Shown here: positions 36,895 to 43,962 of the stretch, in pieces
Position numbering within the stretch: the first letter of the stretch is position 1
Layout: each line of letters begins with the position of its first letter
Source of the DNA: Aestuariivivens insulae
GTDB taxonomy: Bacteria; Bacteroidota; Bacteroidia; Flavobacteriales; Flavobacteriaceae
NCBI RefSeq assembly: GCF_022662195.1
Contig: NZ_JAKMCS010000006.1
Span: 89,421-153,420 of the forward strand
Length of the DNA: 64,000 nucleotides
Reading direction: 5' to 3'
Translations under genes and position numbers: made by a program
Notes under the pieces: model-generated
Told to the model about the DNA's origin: nothing
The model's database searches: none
The model's input: the letters and a program-made list of their open reading frames with translations, nothing else

Positions 36895-37854
36895 ATGATA
36901 AAGAAAACCTTACTTACCGTTTTAACCATAGCTTTGGTGACAAGCTGTGTGTCACCAAAAGTTTATAAAGATTTAGAAGCAAAATACGACAACTTAAAAA
37001 AGGAAAACCGTAAGCTTTCAGATGAAAATGAATTGCTCAATAGTGCCAAAAACGCTGCAGAAAATGAATTAAAGCAGCTTAAACTGGCGTATGAAGAAGC
37101 CGTAGCCCAACGTGATCAATTGCAAGCCGATTATAGTGCAACCAAAGCTAACTACGAAGCTTTAAAGAATTCCTATGATGCTCTAGAGAAAAACAGCTCT
37201 GCGGCCATTGCAGCCAATTCCCAAAAGAACAGGGAATTATTAGCGCAATTGGAAGCCAAGGAACAAGCCTTAGCGGCAGAAAATGCGCGTTTGGAAAAAC
37301 TTAAAAGAGCCTTCGAAGAGCGCTCTAACCGGGTAGCGGAATTAGAAAGTGTTATAGCGGCCAAAGATGCAGCTATGTCGGCGTTAAAAGATGCTATTTC
37401 CAAGGCATTGACCGATTTTGAAGGTAAAGGCTTAACTGTAGAGCAACGCGACGGGAAAGTGTATGTGTCTATGGAAAATAAACTGTTGTTCGAATCGGGA
37501 AGCTGGGCTGTAGGAGCCGAAGGACGCAGAGCAGTAATGCAGTTGGGAAGCGTATTGGGCGATAACCCGGATATTGCTGTGCTTATTGAAGGCCATACCG
37601 ATAATGTGCCATACCAAGGCTCTGGGCAGTTAAAAGGGAACTGGGATTTGTCTACCAAGCGTGCTACGGCCATTGTAAATATTTTAAGTGAGAACACTAA
37701 TATAAACCCTGAAAACCTTACGGCAGCGGGTAGAGGCGAACATTCGCCCATTGCAACTAACGATACACCAGAGGGAAGAGCTAAAAACCGTCGTATAGAA
37801 GTTATTTTAACACCTAAGTTAGATGAACTATCCAAGTTGTTAAACGAGGATTAA
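36895..37854 (+). CDS. OmpA-family lipoprotein with long coiled coil
   Basis: 319 residues. The lipobox is ALVTSC, so it sits in the outer membrane. Residues about 25-160 form a long coiled coil of Lys/Glu-rich heptads (AKYDNLKKENRKLSDENELL, AVAQRDQLQADYSATKANYE). The C-terminal 130 residues are an OmpA peptidoglycan-binding domain (LFESGSWAVGAEG, IEGHTDNVPYQGSG, NRRIEVILTP). It probably spans the periplasm and holds peptidoglycan. Follows xth directly, with a terminator at 37971. Confidence 0.92.
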   Translation: MIKKTLLTVLTIALVTSCVSPKVYKDLEAKYDNLKKENRKLSDENELLNSAKNAAENELKQLKLAYEEAVAQRDQLQADYSATKANYEALKNSYDALEKNSSAAIAANSQKNRELLAQLEAKEQALAAENARLEKLKRAFEERSNRVAELESVIAAKDAAMSALKDAISKALTDFEGKGLTVEQRDGKVYVSMENKLLFESGSWAVGAEGRRAVMQLGSVLGDNPDIAVLIEGHTDNVPYQGSGQLKGNWDLSTKRATAIVNILSENTNINPENLTAAGRGEHSPIATNDTPEGRAKNRRIEVILTPKLDELSKLLNED

Positions 37855-37864
37855 AATATCCAAG

Positions 37865-37953
37865 TGTCATTACGAGGAACGAAGTGACGTGGTAATCTTT
37901 TTAAAAAGTAAAAATAGATTACTAATATTTTTACAATAAGTTTTGTAATGACA
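37865..37953. repeat. REP-like element with nested inverted repeats
   Basis: Starts TGTCATTACGAGGAACGAAG and ends GTAATGACA; TGTCATTAC/GTAATGACA (37865-37873 with 37945-37953) and GTAATCT/AGATTAC (37892-37898 with 37916-37922) pair. Related to repeats at 9301, 41318 and 61711. Confidence 0.8.
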
Positions 37954-37970
37954 TAGTGTAAACAGTATTA

Positions 37971-38006
37971 AAAACCTTTAAAAGCAATTGCTCTTTTAAA
38001 GGTTTT
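37971..38006 (+). terminator. Terminator after the OmpA gene
   Basis: AAAACCTTTAAAAGC pairs with TCTTTTAAAGGTTTT (a 15-nt hairpin arm with a short loop) and is followed by TTTATATTT. It may terminate in the plus direction. Confidence 0.75.
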
Positions 38007-38014
38007 TATATTTG
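38007..38014 (+). promoter_or_regulatory. -7 element upstream of the aldo/keto reductase
   Basis: TATATTTG followed by CAC matches the -7 element, but no TTTG stands 19 nt upstream (a TTG occurs 16 nt upstream). The predicted leader of about 130 nt includes the repeat at 38089-38126. Confidence 0.4.
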
Positions 38015-38088
38015 CACAAAATAGAGAAAATTTAAAAAGAAACATCCATGCCTAGACTTTAGTCACACTGCGGAAATGATAATTTGGA

Positions 38089-38126
38089 TGTTACATGCCT
38101 GTGCTGAGCTTAGTCGAAGCGTGACC
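38089..38126. repeat. 38-bp dispersed repeat, right copy
   Basis: Inverted copy of 35830-35867 (35 of 38 positions). Contains GCTGAGCTTAGTCGAAGC. Ends 26 nt before the aldo/keto reductase start codon. Confidence 0.8.
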
Positions 38127-38152
38127 TTTTAGTAAAAAATAAATATTAACAC

Positions 38153-39187
38153 ATGAAATATACCACGCTACCAAAAACCAATATAAAAGTTAGTAAAATA
38201 TGTTTAGGAACAATGACCTGGGGCAAACAAAATACCGAAGCCGAAGGTCATGCCCAATTGGATTATGCTTTAGACCAGGGCGTTAATTTTATCGATACGG
38301 CCGAATTGTATCCTGTCCCAGCCGAAGCTAAAACATCTGGGCGCACCAGTGAAATTATTGGGACTTGGTTGAAGAAAAGAAACAATAGGGATAAAGTGGT
38401 TATAGCTTCTAAGATTGCCGGCCCCGGAGACTATACCAAACATATAAGAACCACAGGTTTTAGCCCAAAATCTATTAGGGAGGCGGTCGACTTGGAATTA
38501 AACCGTTTGCAAACCGATTATATTGATTTATACCAACTGCATTGGCCAGAACGCGATAGTAACCGATTTGGAGTTAGGGATTGTGTTTTCGATACCCAAT
38601 GGGAAGACAATGTCAATGAGGTTTTGCATAGTTTAAAGCAGGAAGTCGATGCGGGACGAATTAGATATGTGGGGTTGTCCAACGAGAATGCTTGGGGGAC
38701 CATGCGTTTTTTGGAAGAACACAAAAAGCAGGGCGATCTACCTAGAATGATTACCATACAAAATCCATATTCATTATTAAACCGAACTTTTGAAGGCGAT
38801 TTAGCCGAAATCTCGTTACGGGAGCATATAGGGCTACTGGCTTATTCGCCCATGGCCTTTGGGGTGCTTTCAGGGAAATACATAAAGGACACCGCAGCAG
38901 ATAATGCACGCTTAAAGTTGTTTCCTAATTTTGCACGTTATAGCGGCAAACAGGCTACCGAGGCTACCAAACAGTATTTAAATATAGCAGAAGCGCACGG
39001 ATTAAGTTTGGCACAAATGGCTCTGGCCTTTGTAAACCAACAACCGTTTGTTACCAGTAATATTATTGGGGCGACTAATTTGGAGCAGCTTAAGGAAAAT
39101 ATAGAGAGTATTCATGTTGTTTTAAGCGATGCATTGCTATCTGATATTAATGCTGTACATCATGCTATTCCTAATCCGGCACCTTAA
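38153..39187 (+). CDS. NADP(H)-dependent aldo/keto reductase (Tas-like)
   Basis: 344 residues forming a TIM barrel. The catalytic tetrad is readable: Asp and Tyr in FIDTAELYPVP, Lys in VVIASKIAG, and His in DLYQLHWPERDSNRFG. This long WPERDSNRFG-type loop and the TWGKQNTEAE start are typical of the E. coli Tas subgroup. The C-terminal SNIIGATNLEQLKENI binds the cofactor phosphate. The substrate is unknown. Stands alone. Confidence 0.92.
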   Translation: MKYTTLPKTNIKVSKICLGTMTWGKQNTEAEGHAQLDYALDQGVNFIDTAELYPVPAEAKTSGRTSEIIGTWLKKRNNRDKVVIASKIAGPGDYTKHIRTTGFSPKSIREAVDLELNRLQTDYIDLYQLHWPERDSNRFGVRDCVFDTQWEDNVNEVLHSLKQEVDAGRIRYVGLSNENAWGTMRFLEEHKKQGDLPRMITIQNPYSLLNRTFEGDLAEISLREHIGLLAYSPMAFGVLSGKYIKDTAADNARLKLFPNFARYSGKQATEATKQYLNIAEAHGLSLAQMALAFVNQQPFVTSNIIGATNLEQLKENIESIHVVLSDALLSDINAVHHAIPNPAP

Positions 39188-39342
39188 TATTTCTTTTGGG
39201 TAATTCGAAGATTTTATGAGTTGACTATTGGCTGTTTAAACAATTAAGGATGAAAACATTTCGAAAACGAAATAGTGAATAAGTTTTATCAGGAATAAAC
39301 ACAAAAGCTGACAAAAGTAAGTTTTTATAACGGTGATATAAT

Positions 39343-39350
39343 TAATTTTG
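39343..39350 (+). promoter_or_regulatory. -7 element before the carbonic anhydrase gene
   Basis: TAATTTTG is an exact TAnnTTTG match 27 nt before the start codon; the -33 half is unclear. Confidence 0.4.
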
Positions 39351-39377
39351 TAGTGTGAAATTACATCTCAAATTATT

Positions 39378-40163
39378 ATGACTGTTTCTAAAATACTATT
39401 AAGCTTTACTGTTTTATGTGCAATGGTGGCTTGCAATAACTCTAAAAAAACTTCACAATCAAATCTGCATCACGAAGAGCGGCATTGGAGTTACTCTGGA
39501 GAAACATCCCCGGAACACTGGATTGATATTGAGAAAAAATCAGATTGTGGCGGAAAACATCAATCGCCTGTAAACATTATTCATACAGATGTCGATTATG
39601 TTGAAATGAAGAGTAATTTAAAAATTTTATATACGCCAACGACATTAATAAGTAAGGTTGATAATAATGGGCATTCCATTCAATTCAATTTCGAGGAAGG
39701 GGATTCCATAAATTATAGAGGAAAGACGTACTATTTAAAACAAATTCATTTTCATGAACCTTCAGAGCATAAGATAAATGGGGTTGTATTTCCAATTGAG
39801 ATGCACTTGGTACATGTTAACAAAAGAGGGGAGATAGCGGTATTGGCTGTTTTTGGCGAAGAAGGAAGCCAAAGCCAACTGTTCGAGTTTTTTGAAAGTT
39901 TCTTGCCTTTGGAAAAAGGGGAGACTAAGGAGATACATCAAAAAATAGATTTATCGAGTCTTTTTTTAAAGGATAAACATTATTACTCTTACAATGGGTC
40001 GTTGACAACGCCTCCATGTACCGAAAATGTAAGCTGGGTTGTTTTTAAGGAACCAATCATTTTATCTGAAGCAGAAGTATTAAAGCTAAAAAGAACGATG
40101 CCTCTCAATAATTACAGGAATGAACAGGATTTAAATGGAAGAACTGTACGCTATAATTATTAG
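39378..40163 (+). CDS. Alpha-type carbonic anhydrase, lipoprotein
   Basis: 261 residues. Signal with lipobox CAMVACNNS. Interconverts CO2 and bicarbonate in the periplasm or at the surface. Three zinc His residues are in QIHFHEPSEH and EMHLVHVN; GGKHQSPVNI and SLTTPPCTENVSWVVF are family signatures. The conserved Cys in SDCGG and PPCTE can form a disulfide. Single gene with a strong terminator. Downstream of it lies a degenerate copy of the rng 3' end. Confidence 0.95.
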   Translation: MTVSKILLSFTVLCAMVACNNSKKTSQSNLHHEERHWSYSGETSPEHWIDIEKKSDCGGKHQSPVNIIHTDVDYVEMKSNLKILYTPTTLISKVDNNGHSIQFNFEEGDSINYRGKTYYLKQIHFHEPSEHKINGVVFPIEMHLVHVNKRGEIAVLAVFGEEGSQSQLFEFFESFLPLEKGETKEIHQKIDLSSLFLKDKHYYSYNGSLTTPPCTENVSWVVFKEPIILSEAEVLKLKRTMPLNNYRNEQDLNGRTVRYNY

Positions 40164-40190
40164 AATGTAACCTTTTTGTTTAAGAAAATA

Positions 40191-40225
40191 AAAGCCCTTT
40201 GCTAACATAAGCAAAGGGCTTTTTA
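40191..40225 (+). terminator. Terminator of the carbonic anhydrase gene (also part of the rng relic)
   Basis: Stem AAAGCCCTTTGC/GCAAAGGGCTTT (40191-40202 with 40211-40222), then TTAATT. This hairpin is also homologous to the terminator of rng at 41541-41574. Confidence 0.88.
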
Positions 40226-40297
40226 ATTAATTTAATTACCAACTTTATTGAAAAAGTAGCGTTCTAAAAATGTATAAGCCTCTCTAAGTAAATCTTA
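40191..40297 (-). pseudogene. Relic of the 3' end of an rng gene with its terminator
   Basis: The segment aligns along its whole length with 41542-41652, which holds the terminator and last codons of rng, in the same orientation. On the minus strand it reads REAYTFLERYFFNKVGN and then stop, against RDAYTYLEYHFFDKDGN in RNase G (11 of 17 identical). A one-base deletion upstream and CAA to TAA show it is decayed. Similarity stops sharply at 40297. The rest of the gap to 40362 is AT-rich with nothing recognised. Confidence 0.8.
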
Positions 40298-40362
40298 TAA
40301 TTAATTCAAGAAAATATGTGTAAATTGAAACAGTAAAAAACGATCAAAAAATAGGTTAAAAT

Positions 40363-41262
40363 ATGAAATGGCAAGGTAGAAGGCGAAGTTCAAATGTTGA
40401 AGATCGCAGAGGGCAAAGAAGTACTGGACAAGGAATAGGAGGATTTAACCCAGCACTTTTGGGGCCAATGCTTAGAATTTTGTTTTCAAAAGTAGGACTC
40501 TTTATTGTGGGAGCATTTTTACTGATATCACTAATGATGGGTAAAAACCCACTCGCATTAATCAGTCAGTTTTTAAGTGGTGGCACAATGCAGACCGAAT
40601 CTTCCGCAGGGTATAAACCAACAGCTAAAGACGAAGAATTAGCAAATTTTAGTGCTACTATTTTAGCGAATACTGAAGATGTATGGAATAAGCTTTTAGA
40701 TAATTACAGAGAGCCCACATTAGTTCTTTTTACTGGTGCTGTAGAGTCTGCTTGTGGATCTGCTTCTAGTTCTACTGGCCCATTTTATTGTCCAGGTGAT
40801 GAAAAGCTATATTTAGATTTAAGTTTTTTTGACGATATGGAGCGTCAATTGAACGCTCCAGGAGATTTTGCCCAGGCTTATGTGATTGCACATGAAGTTG
40901 GACATCACATCCAAAAAATAATGGGAATTTCAGAAAAAGTACAACGATTAAGGGGGCAACTTAGTCAGAAAGAATACAATAAATATTCTGTTAAACTTGA
41001 ACTTCAAGCCGATTTTTTAGCGGGTGTTTGGGCCCACTACTCTCAAGAAATGACACAAATGATGGAAGCAGGTGATCTGGAAGAAGCTTTAAATGCTGCC
41101 AACGCCATTGGTGACGACCGACTGCAAAAGCAATCAAGTGGTAGGGTGGTGCCGGATTCTTTCACTCATGGTACTTCAGAGCAGCGTATGAGATGGTTTA
41201 AAAAAGGTTTTGATACTGGAGATTTGTCACAGGGCGATACCTTTAATGCAACTTCATTATAA
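40363..41262 (+). CDS. Neutral zinc metallopeptidase (YpfJ family)
   Basis: 299 residues. The N-terminus MKWQGRRRSSNVEDRRGQ with one transmembrane helix (about residues 40-66) is typical of YpfJ-type proteins; the catalytic part is outside the cytoplasm. The zinc motif is VIAHEVGHHIQ with a third ligand in LELQADFLAGVWAH. C-terminal GTSEQRMRWFKKGFDTG is a family signature. The gene lies between a decayed rng 3' end and the intact rng gene, hinting at acquisition or duplication. Substrate unknown. Confidence 0.92.
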   Translation: MKWQGRRRSSNVEDRRGQRSTGQGIGGFNPALLGPMLRILFSKVGLFIVGAFLLISLMMGKNPLALISQFLSGGTMQTESSAGYKPTAKDEELANFSATILANTEDVWNKLLDNYREPTLVLFTGAVESACGSASSSTGPFYCPGDEKLYLDLSFFDDMERQLNAPGDFAQAYVIAHEVGHHIQKIMGISEKVQRLRGQLSQKEYNKYSVKLELQADFLAGVWAHYSQEMTQMMEAGDLEEALNAANAIGDDRLQKQSSGRVVPDSFTHGTSEQRMRWFKKGFDTGDLSQGDTFNATSL

Positions 41263-41317
41263 CTTCGAAGTGGACTTAAAGAGGATTACAAATTTTCTTT
41301 TCTTGTGAAATATGTCA

Positions 41318-41526
41318 TAGGTAACATTATGGCGAGGTGCGAAGCTTCTTTTGAATTTTATCTTAATTATTTGCAGATTGCTTTGTAGTTTGTCACTCGC
41401 TCCTTGCAATGAAAGGTTTATATTTTTATTGCCCTTCGTCAATTACGAGGGAGGGCAGTGACCGAAGTAATCTTTTGGTTCGGGGTTCTATACATACAGA
41501 TTGCTTCACTTTGTTCGCAATGACAA
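41318..41526. repeat. Mosaic of REP-like fragments
   Basis: Contains CATTATGGCGAGGTGCGAAGC, CAGATTGCTTTGTAGTTTGTCACTCG, CAATTACGAGGGAGGGCAGTGA and CAGATTGCTTCACTTTGTTC, all variants of the GTCATTGCGAGGAACGAAGCAATC repeat in both orientations. It accounts for most of the gap between the metallopeptidase and rng. Confidence 0.75.
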
Positions 41527-41540
41527 ATTCTATAAAACCA

Positions 41541-41574
41541 AAAAACCCTTTACTAACAAAAGCAAAGGGTTTTT
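41541..41574 (-). terminator. Terminator of rng
   Basis: AAAAACCCTTT (41541-41551) pairs with AAAGGGTTTTT (41564-41574). It begins right after the rng stop codon and is symmetric enough to work in both directions. Confidence 0.8.
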
Positions 41575-41577
41575 TAA

Positions 41578-43122
41578 TTATTTAATTTGATTACCGTCTT
41601 TATCGAAAAAGTGGTACTCTAGATATGTGTAAGCATCTCTTGGTAAAATCTTAACCCATTTTTTGTGTTCAAAAAACCATTTTGAACGTACAGATGGAAA
41701 ACCTTTAGTTAAAAAGGCTGCTATAAAAGGATGTGTGTTTAAGGTCACCTTCTTATAGTCTTTTTTAAATAGTTTTTCAAGATCGTGCGTTATTTTTTGT
41801 ACTATGCCTATTGGGGCTTCAACCTCAGAGCCATTAATGCCGTTAGGGTCTTCCTCGCGGGTTTTAATGTTCATTTCTGGGCGTACACGCTGTCTTGTTA
41901 TTTGTATCAAACCGAATTTACTCGGGGGCAATATTTTGTGTTTTGCCCGGTCGTCCTTCATTTCGTCGCGAAGGTGATTAAACAGGGCTTGCCTGTTTTC
42001 GGCATTGGTCATATCTATAAAATCGACCACTATAATACCGCCCATATCACGCAAGCGTAACTGTCGGGCAATTTCGGTGGCGGCAATTAAGTTAACTTCC
42101 AGTGCCGTATCCTCTTGGTTATTGGCTTTGTTAGATCGGTTACCGCTGTTTACATCTATAACATGCAGGGCTTCGGTATGTTCTATTACCAAATAGGCGC
42201 CTTTTGCCATAGAAACGGTTTTGCCAAACGAGGTTTTAATCTGTCGTTCAATTCCAAATTTTTCAAAAACAGGAACCTTGGACTGATACAATTTAACTAT
42301 TGATTCTTTTTTTGGTGCAATCTCTTGCACGTAATCTTTAATTTGATAATAAAGCGCTTCATCATCAACCGTAATGCCCGTAAAGGTATCATTGAATATA
42401 TCTCGTAAAATAGACGAGGCTTTATTCATTTCACCTAAGACTTTACTGGGATGATGGGCTTTGTGTAGCTTTTTACACATTGCTGTCCAACGGTTCAGCA
42501 AATTTTGTAAATCTTTATCTAGTTCAGCTACTTTTTTGCCTTGTGCTACAGTACGAACAATAATACCAAAACCTGATGGTGTTATACTTTTTACCAGTCG
42601 TTTTAATCGGTCTTTTTCGTCTTTGTCCTCTATTTTTTGTGAAATGGAGATACGGTTGGAAAAAGGGACCAAAACAATATATCTACCGGCAATAGAAAGC
42701 TCGGAGCTTATCCTAGGGCCTTTTGTAGATATAGGTTCTTTAACTATTTGTACTAATAGCGATTGATTTGATTTTAAGACATCGGCAATTTTACCGTCTT
42801 TATCGATGTCTTTTTCAAATGGGAAATTCTTTAAAGAAAAATCGTTTAGTTTACCTGTGCTTACACGTTTTGTGAATTTTAAAAGAGAAGGTAGTTTTGG
42901 CCCTAAATCGTGATAGTGCAAAAAAGCATCTTTCTCGTAACCTACATTAACAAATGCGGCATTTAGTCCAGGAACAGCTTTTCGTATTTTGGCTATAAAC
43001 ACATCGCCAACAGAAAAGTTGTTATCATCTTCATCCTTTTGTAATTCAATAAGTTTTCCATCTTTTAATAAGGCAAAATCAACTTCTTCGGAACTAGATC
43101 TAATGATCAATTCTTTATCCAT
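41578..43122 (-). CDS. rng: Ribonuclease G
   Basis: 514 residues, the RNase G/E catalytic core without the long RNase E scaffold tail. An S1 domain is at about 38-130 (VGDVFIAKIRKAVPGLNAAF). The DNase I-like catalytic part has VIDVNSGNRSNK and GGIIVVDFIDMTNAENRQ, carrying metal-binding Asp residues. It cleaves single-stranded RNA at AU-rich sites during rRNA maturation and mRNA decay. It follows the small basic protein and HU on the minus strand, behind a 254-nt leader full of inverted repeats. Confidence 0.95.
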   Translation of the reverse strand: MDKELIIRSSSEEVDFALLKDGKLIELQKDEDDNNFSVGDVFIAKIRKAVPGLNAAFVNVGYEKDAFLHYHDLGPKLPSLLKFTKRVSTGKLNDFSLKNFPFEKDIDKDGKIADVLKSNQSLLVQIVKEPISTKGPRISSELSIAGRYIVLVPFSNRISISQKIEDKDEKDRLKRLVKSITPSGFGIIVRTVAQGKKVAELDKDLQNLLNRWTAMCKKLHKAHHPSKVLGEMNKASSILRDIFNDTFTGITVDDEALYYQIKDYVQEIAPKKESIVKLYQSKVPVFEKFGIERQIKTSFGKTVSMAKGAYLVIEHTEALHVIDVNSGNRSNKANNQEDTALEVNLIAATEIARQLRLRDMGGIIVVDFIDMTNAENRQALFNHLRDEMKDDRAKHKILPPSKFGLIQITRQRVRPEMNIKTREEDPNGINGSEVEAPIGIVQKITHDLEKLFKKDYKKVTLNTHPFIAAFLTKGFPSVRSKWFFEHKKWVKILPRDAYTYLEYHFFDKDGNQIK

Positions 43123-43376
43123 TTAGTTAATTTTAATCCACCACGAACTAACGTGACAGATGGATTATACAATATTTTTTCTGACGGGTAGAATAATTAT
43201 TCAACCATCAGATAACACCTTTAAAACTATTATGATGCGAAATCAAGGTCGCAGAAGGGTGTTATTCACAGGATTTTTTAAATCTGTGGAGCTTATTTTC
43301 ATTTGTTAAGCTCATTTCAAAGAACGTTTGTGTGCTTTAAAACCGAAAAAAGTAGTTAACTAACTACTTTTTCGAT
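43123..43376 (-). ncRNA. Candidate structured leader of rng
   Basis: Five inverted repeats in 254 nt: ATCCA...TGGAT with CACG/CGTG (43136-43165); CTGACGGGT/AACCATCAG around the palindrome GAATAATTATTC (43181-43211); ATAACACC/GGTGTTAT enclosing TGCGA/TCGCA (43212-43265); CACAG-ATTT/AAAT-CTGTG (43267-43288); GAGCTTA/TAAGCTC (43289-43313). RNase E in enterobacteria is autoregulated through a structured leader; a similar role here is inference. No protein frame is seen. Confidence 0.4.
43344..43374 (-). terminator. Terminator overlapping the region after the 30-residue gene
   Basis: GAAAAAAGTAGTTA pairs with TAACTACTTTTTC; on the minus strand it is followed by a T-rich stretch. It starts 3 nt after the small gene's stop codon and would limit readthrough from HU into rng. 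Confidence 0.65.
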
Positions 43377-43469
43377 TTATTTTTTCTTTTTGTGACGGTT
43401 AGCGCGTCTACGTTTTTTACGCTTATGCGTCGCTACCTTATGTCTTTTACGTTTTTTACCACTTGGCAT
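43377..43469 (-). CDS. Very small, highly basic conserved-type protein (30 residues)
   Basis: 30 codons from ATG at 43469 to TAA at 43377. The peptide starts MPSGKKRKRHKVATHKRKKR and ends NRHKKKK; more than half the residues are Lys, Arg or His, and there is no acidic residue. Such composition is that of small ribosomal proteins (THX-like) or RNA-binding peptides. I recall similar short basic peptides near HU in Bacteroidota, but no function. It lies 61 nt after HU and before rng. It is easily missed by gene finders. Confidence 0.7.
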   Translation of the reverse strand: MPSGKKRKRHKVATHKRKKRRRANRHKKKK

Positions 43470-43530
43470 AAATAGTGTCTTTTAGATTAATAATTCCGTT
43501 TAATACCAAAACAAGTTCGGTACATGATTC

Positions 43531-43821
43531 TTATTTTACTTCTACATTAGTTTTAACGCCTTCAACAAAAACTTTTGCAGGCTTAAATGCAGGAATATTG
43601 TGAGCTGGTATTTTAATAGTTGTATTTTTAGAAATGTTTCTACCTGTTTTTTCAGCTCTTGTTTTAATAATAAAGCTTCCAAAACCTCTTAAGTAAACAT
43701 TATCACCACTTTCTAAAGATGTCTTTACTTCCTCCATGAATGTTTCAACAGTTGCTTGAACATCTCCTTTTTCAATTCCTAATTTTTCAGAAATTTTTGC
43801 TACTAAATCAGCCTTAGTCAT
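43531..43821 (-). CDS. HU family DNA-binding protein
   Basis: 96 residues, the normal HU/IHF size. MTKADLVAKISEKLGIEKGD begins the dimerisation helices, LRGFGSFIIKTRAEKTGRN is the HU signature, and the beta arm TIKIPAHNIPAFKPAK holds the DNA-intercalating Pro. It bends and compacts DNA. First gene of a minus-strand run with the 30-residue protein and rng, divergent from mutY; HU-mutY-ssb-gldE-gldD is a familiar flavobacterial arrangement. Confidence 0.95.
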   Translation of the reverse strand: MTKADLVAKISEKLGIEKGDVQATVETFMEEVKTSLESGDNVYLRGFGSFIIKTRAEKTGRNISKNTTIKIPAHNIPAFKPAKVFVEGVKTNVEVK

Positions 43822-43867
43822 TTTAATTTTTTATTTTTTAGTTACTAATATCATTTTTAAAGGGATG

Positions 43868-43900
43868 CAAATATAGGAATTTAATATTCAATATTTCAAA
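43868..43900 (-). promoter_or_regulatory. Bacteroidota-type promoter for HU
   Basis: Minus strand TTTG (43897-43900), 21-nt spacer, TATATTTG (43868-43875) followed by C, about 47 nt before the HU start codon. Confidence 0.6.
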
Positions 43901-43962
43901 CCTAATTCATTAAAATTTAAGATTATAAACGTTTATTTTAGCACTTTGTTCAAATACGATTA

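Noticed and set aside
37173-37835. 220-codon minus-strand open frame opposite the OmpA gene
   Set aside because: Ser/Leu-rich translation with no motif, fully antisense to a clear coiled-coil/OmpA protein.
35830-38126. Composite transposon bounded by the 38-bp inverted repeats
   Set aside because: No transposase or target duplication is seen, the enclosed xth and ompA genes are housekeeping, and the repeat occurs singly elsewhere.
41318-41526. CRISPR-like array
   Set aside because: The repeated pieces vary, alternate in orientation and have no regular spacing.
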